Assembly (NCBI GenBank): GCA_031285485.1
Contig: JAITWC010000170.1
Location: 1-14,566, forward strand
Reading direction: 5' to 3'
Origin: Alistipes sp.
Lineage (GTDB): Bacteria; Bacteroidota; Bacteroidia; Bacteroidales; Rikenellaceae
DNA: 14,566 bases
In this document: positions 14,180-14,566 of the stretch, piece by piece
Numbering within the stretch: the stretch's first letter is position 1
Layout: each line of letters begins with the position of its first letter
Position numbers and translations under genes: made by a program
The notes under the pieces: generated by a model
Database searches by the model: none
What the model was told of the DNA's origin: nothing
The model's input: the letters and a program-made list of their open reading frames with translations, nothing else

Positions 14180-14193
14180 GTGTAAGTTTACAC
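14180..14193. promoter_or_regulatory. Palindrome downstream of the recombinase promoter, possible operator
   Basis: GTGTAA-GT-TTACAC is a 6-bp perfect inverted repeat with a two-base centre, placed about 10-15 bases past the predicted transcription start. That is a typical position for a repressor site, or it may be a recombinase binding half-site pair. Confidence 0.35.
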
Positions 14194-14233
14194 GTATTGG
14201 ACGACCGTACCGTAATCGTAAATGTTTGGAAAC

Positions 14234-14566
14234 ATGATGAGAACATATATAGCCTACCTTCGTCAGAGCACAGTTAAACAACAGAACAGTGGGCTCGGGT
14301 ATCGAAGCGCAACGGGACATTATTCGTCGCCATGTAAAAAATGAAGTTGCCATTTTGTATGAGTTTGTGGAGACAGAAACCGGCAAGAGCAACAATCGGC
14401 CGGTGCTCAATGAGGCATTGAAGCTATGTCGGGAGCATAAATCGATCCTGATATGCGCCAGGTTGGACAGACTGTCGCGTAACGTGGCGTTTACGAGCCG
14501 CTTGCCGGAGAGCGATGTGGATATCGTTTTCTGCGATTTTCCTCAGGTGAACCGCTTGGTGCTGCA
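14234..14566 (+). pseudogene. Serine recombinase N-terminal part, +1 frameshift, cut by window end
   Basis: From ATG 14234 (or 14237) the frame reads MMRTYIAYLRQSTVKQQNSGLG, with the catalytic Arg10 and Ser12 of the resolvase/invertase family, then goes out of frame and stops at a TGA 14342-14344. In the next frame, from 14301, IEAQRDIIRRHVKNEVAILY continues through ETETGKSNNRPVLNEALKLC and the family motif LDRLSRNV to DFPQVNRLVL at the window edge. One surplus G in GGG at 14297-14299 explains the break: removing it restores SGLGIEAQRD. The gene may be inactive, shifted during translation, or affected by a base-call error. Base composition is clearly lower in GC than the neighbouring genes, and the family drives integration or excision of mobile elements, so this is probably the edge of one. 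The length beyond 14566 is unknown. Confidence 0.8.

Overview
The window looks like chromosome of a GC-rich Bacteroidales, most like Alistipes/Rikenellaceae. This is inferred from a PorX-type response regulator with a PglZ output domain, menaquinone (MenG) rather than ubiquinone context, several Bacteroidetes-type -7 boxes (TAnnTTTG and a TAnCTTTAC variant) just ahead of start codons, and strongly GC-biased third codon positions. Nothing in the sequence names the species.

Layout. 1-330: a 42-bp tandem repeat and the leader of pheT. 331-5010 (+): pheT, a repeat-filled gap, a GMP synthetase ATP-pyrophosphatase subunit lacking a glutaminase domain, and a secreted SGNH hydrolase. 5011-5306: a five-copy 41-bp hairpin repeat and a strong terminator between converging genes. 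5307-6026 (-): yebC. 6027-6408: yebC promoter, an unassigned 45-codon ORF and an AT-rich gap. 6409-9374 (-): an overlapping four-gene run, LolC/E-like permease > menG > lipoprotein > SPOR-like exported protein. 9375-9423: a compact divergent promoter region. 9424-11573 (+): a tight three-gene operon of SDR oxidoreductase > YugP-like membrane metalloprotease > PAP2 phosphatase. 11574-12005: hairpin repeats interrupted by a dispersed element. 12006-13999 (-): porX > tsaE, overlapping by one base. 14000-14566: an AT-richer segment with a promoter, a palindrome and the start of a frameshifted serine recombinase, probably the edge of a mobile element.

The protein-coding genes are mostly ordinary core functions: tRNA charging and modification (pheT, tsaE), purine synthesis (guaA B subunit), quinone synthesis (menG), envelope functions (permease, lipoprotein, SPOR protein, phosphatase, protease) and regulation (yebC, porX). 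The most unusual content is between genes. Four intergenic loci hold tandem repeats of almost the same period (41-42 bp) but different sequence. Three of them are built around a perfect hairpin whose two arms change together between copies or loci. A separate dispersed element, present twice, appears to have landed inside one repeat unit and split it. I do not recognise this as a described repeat family.
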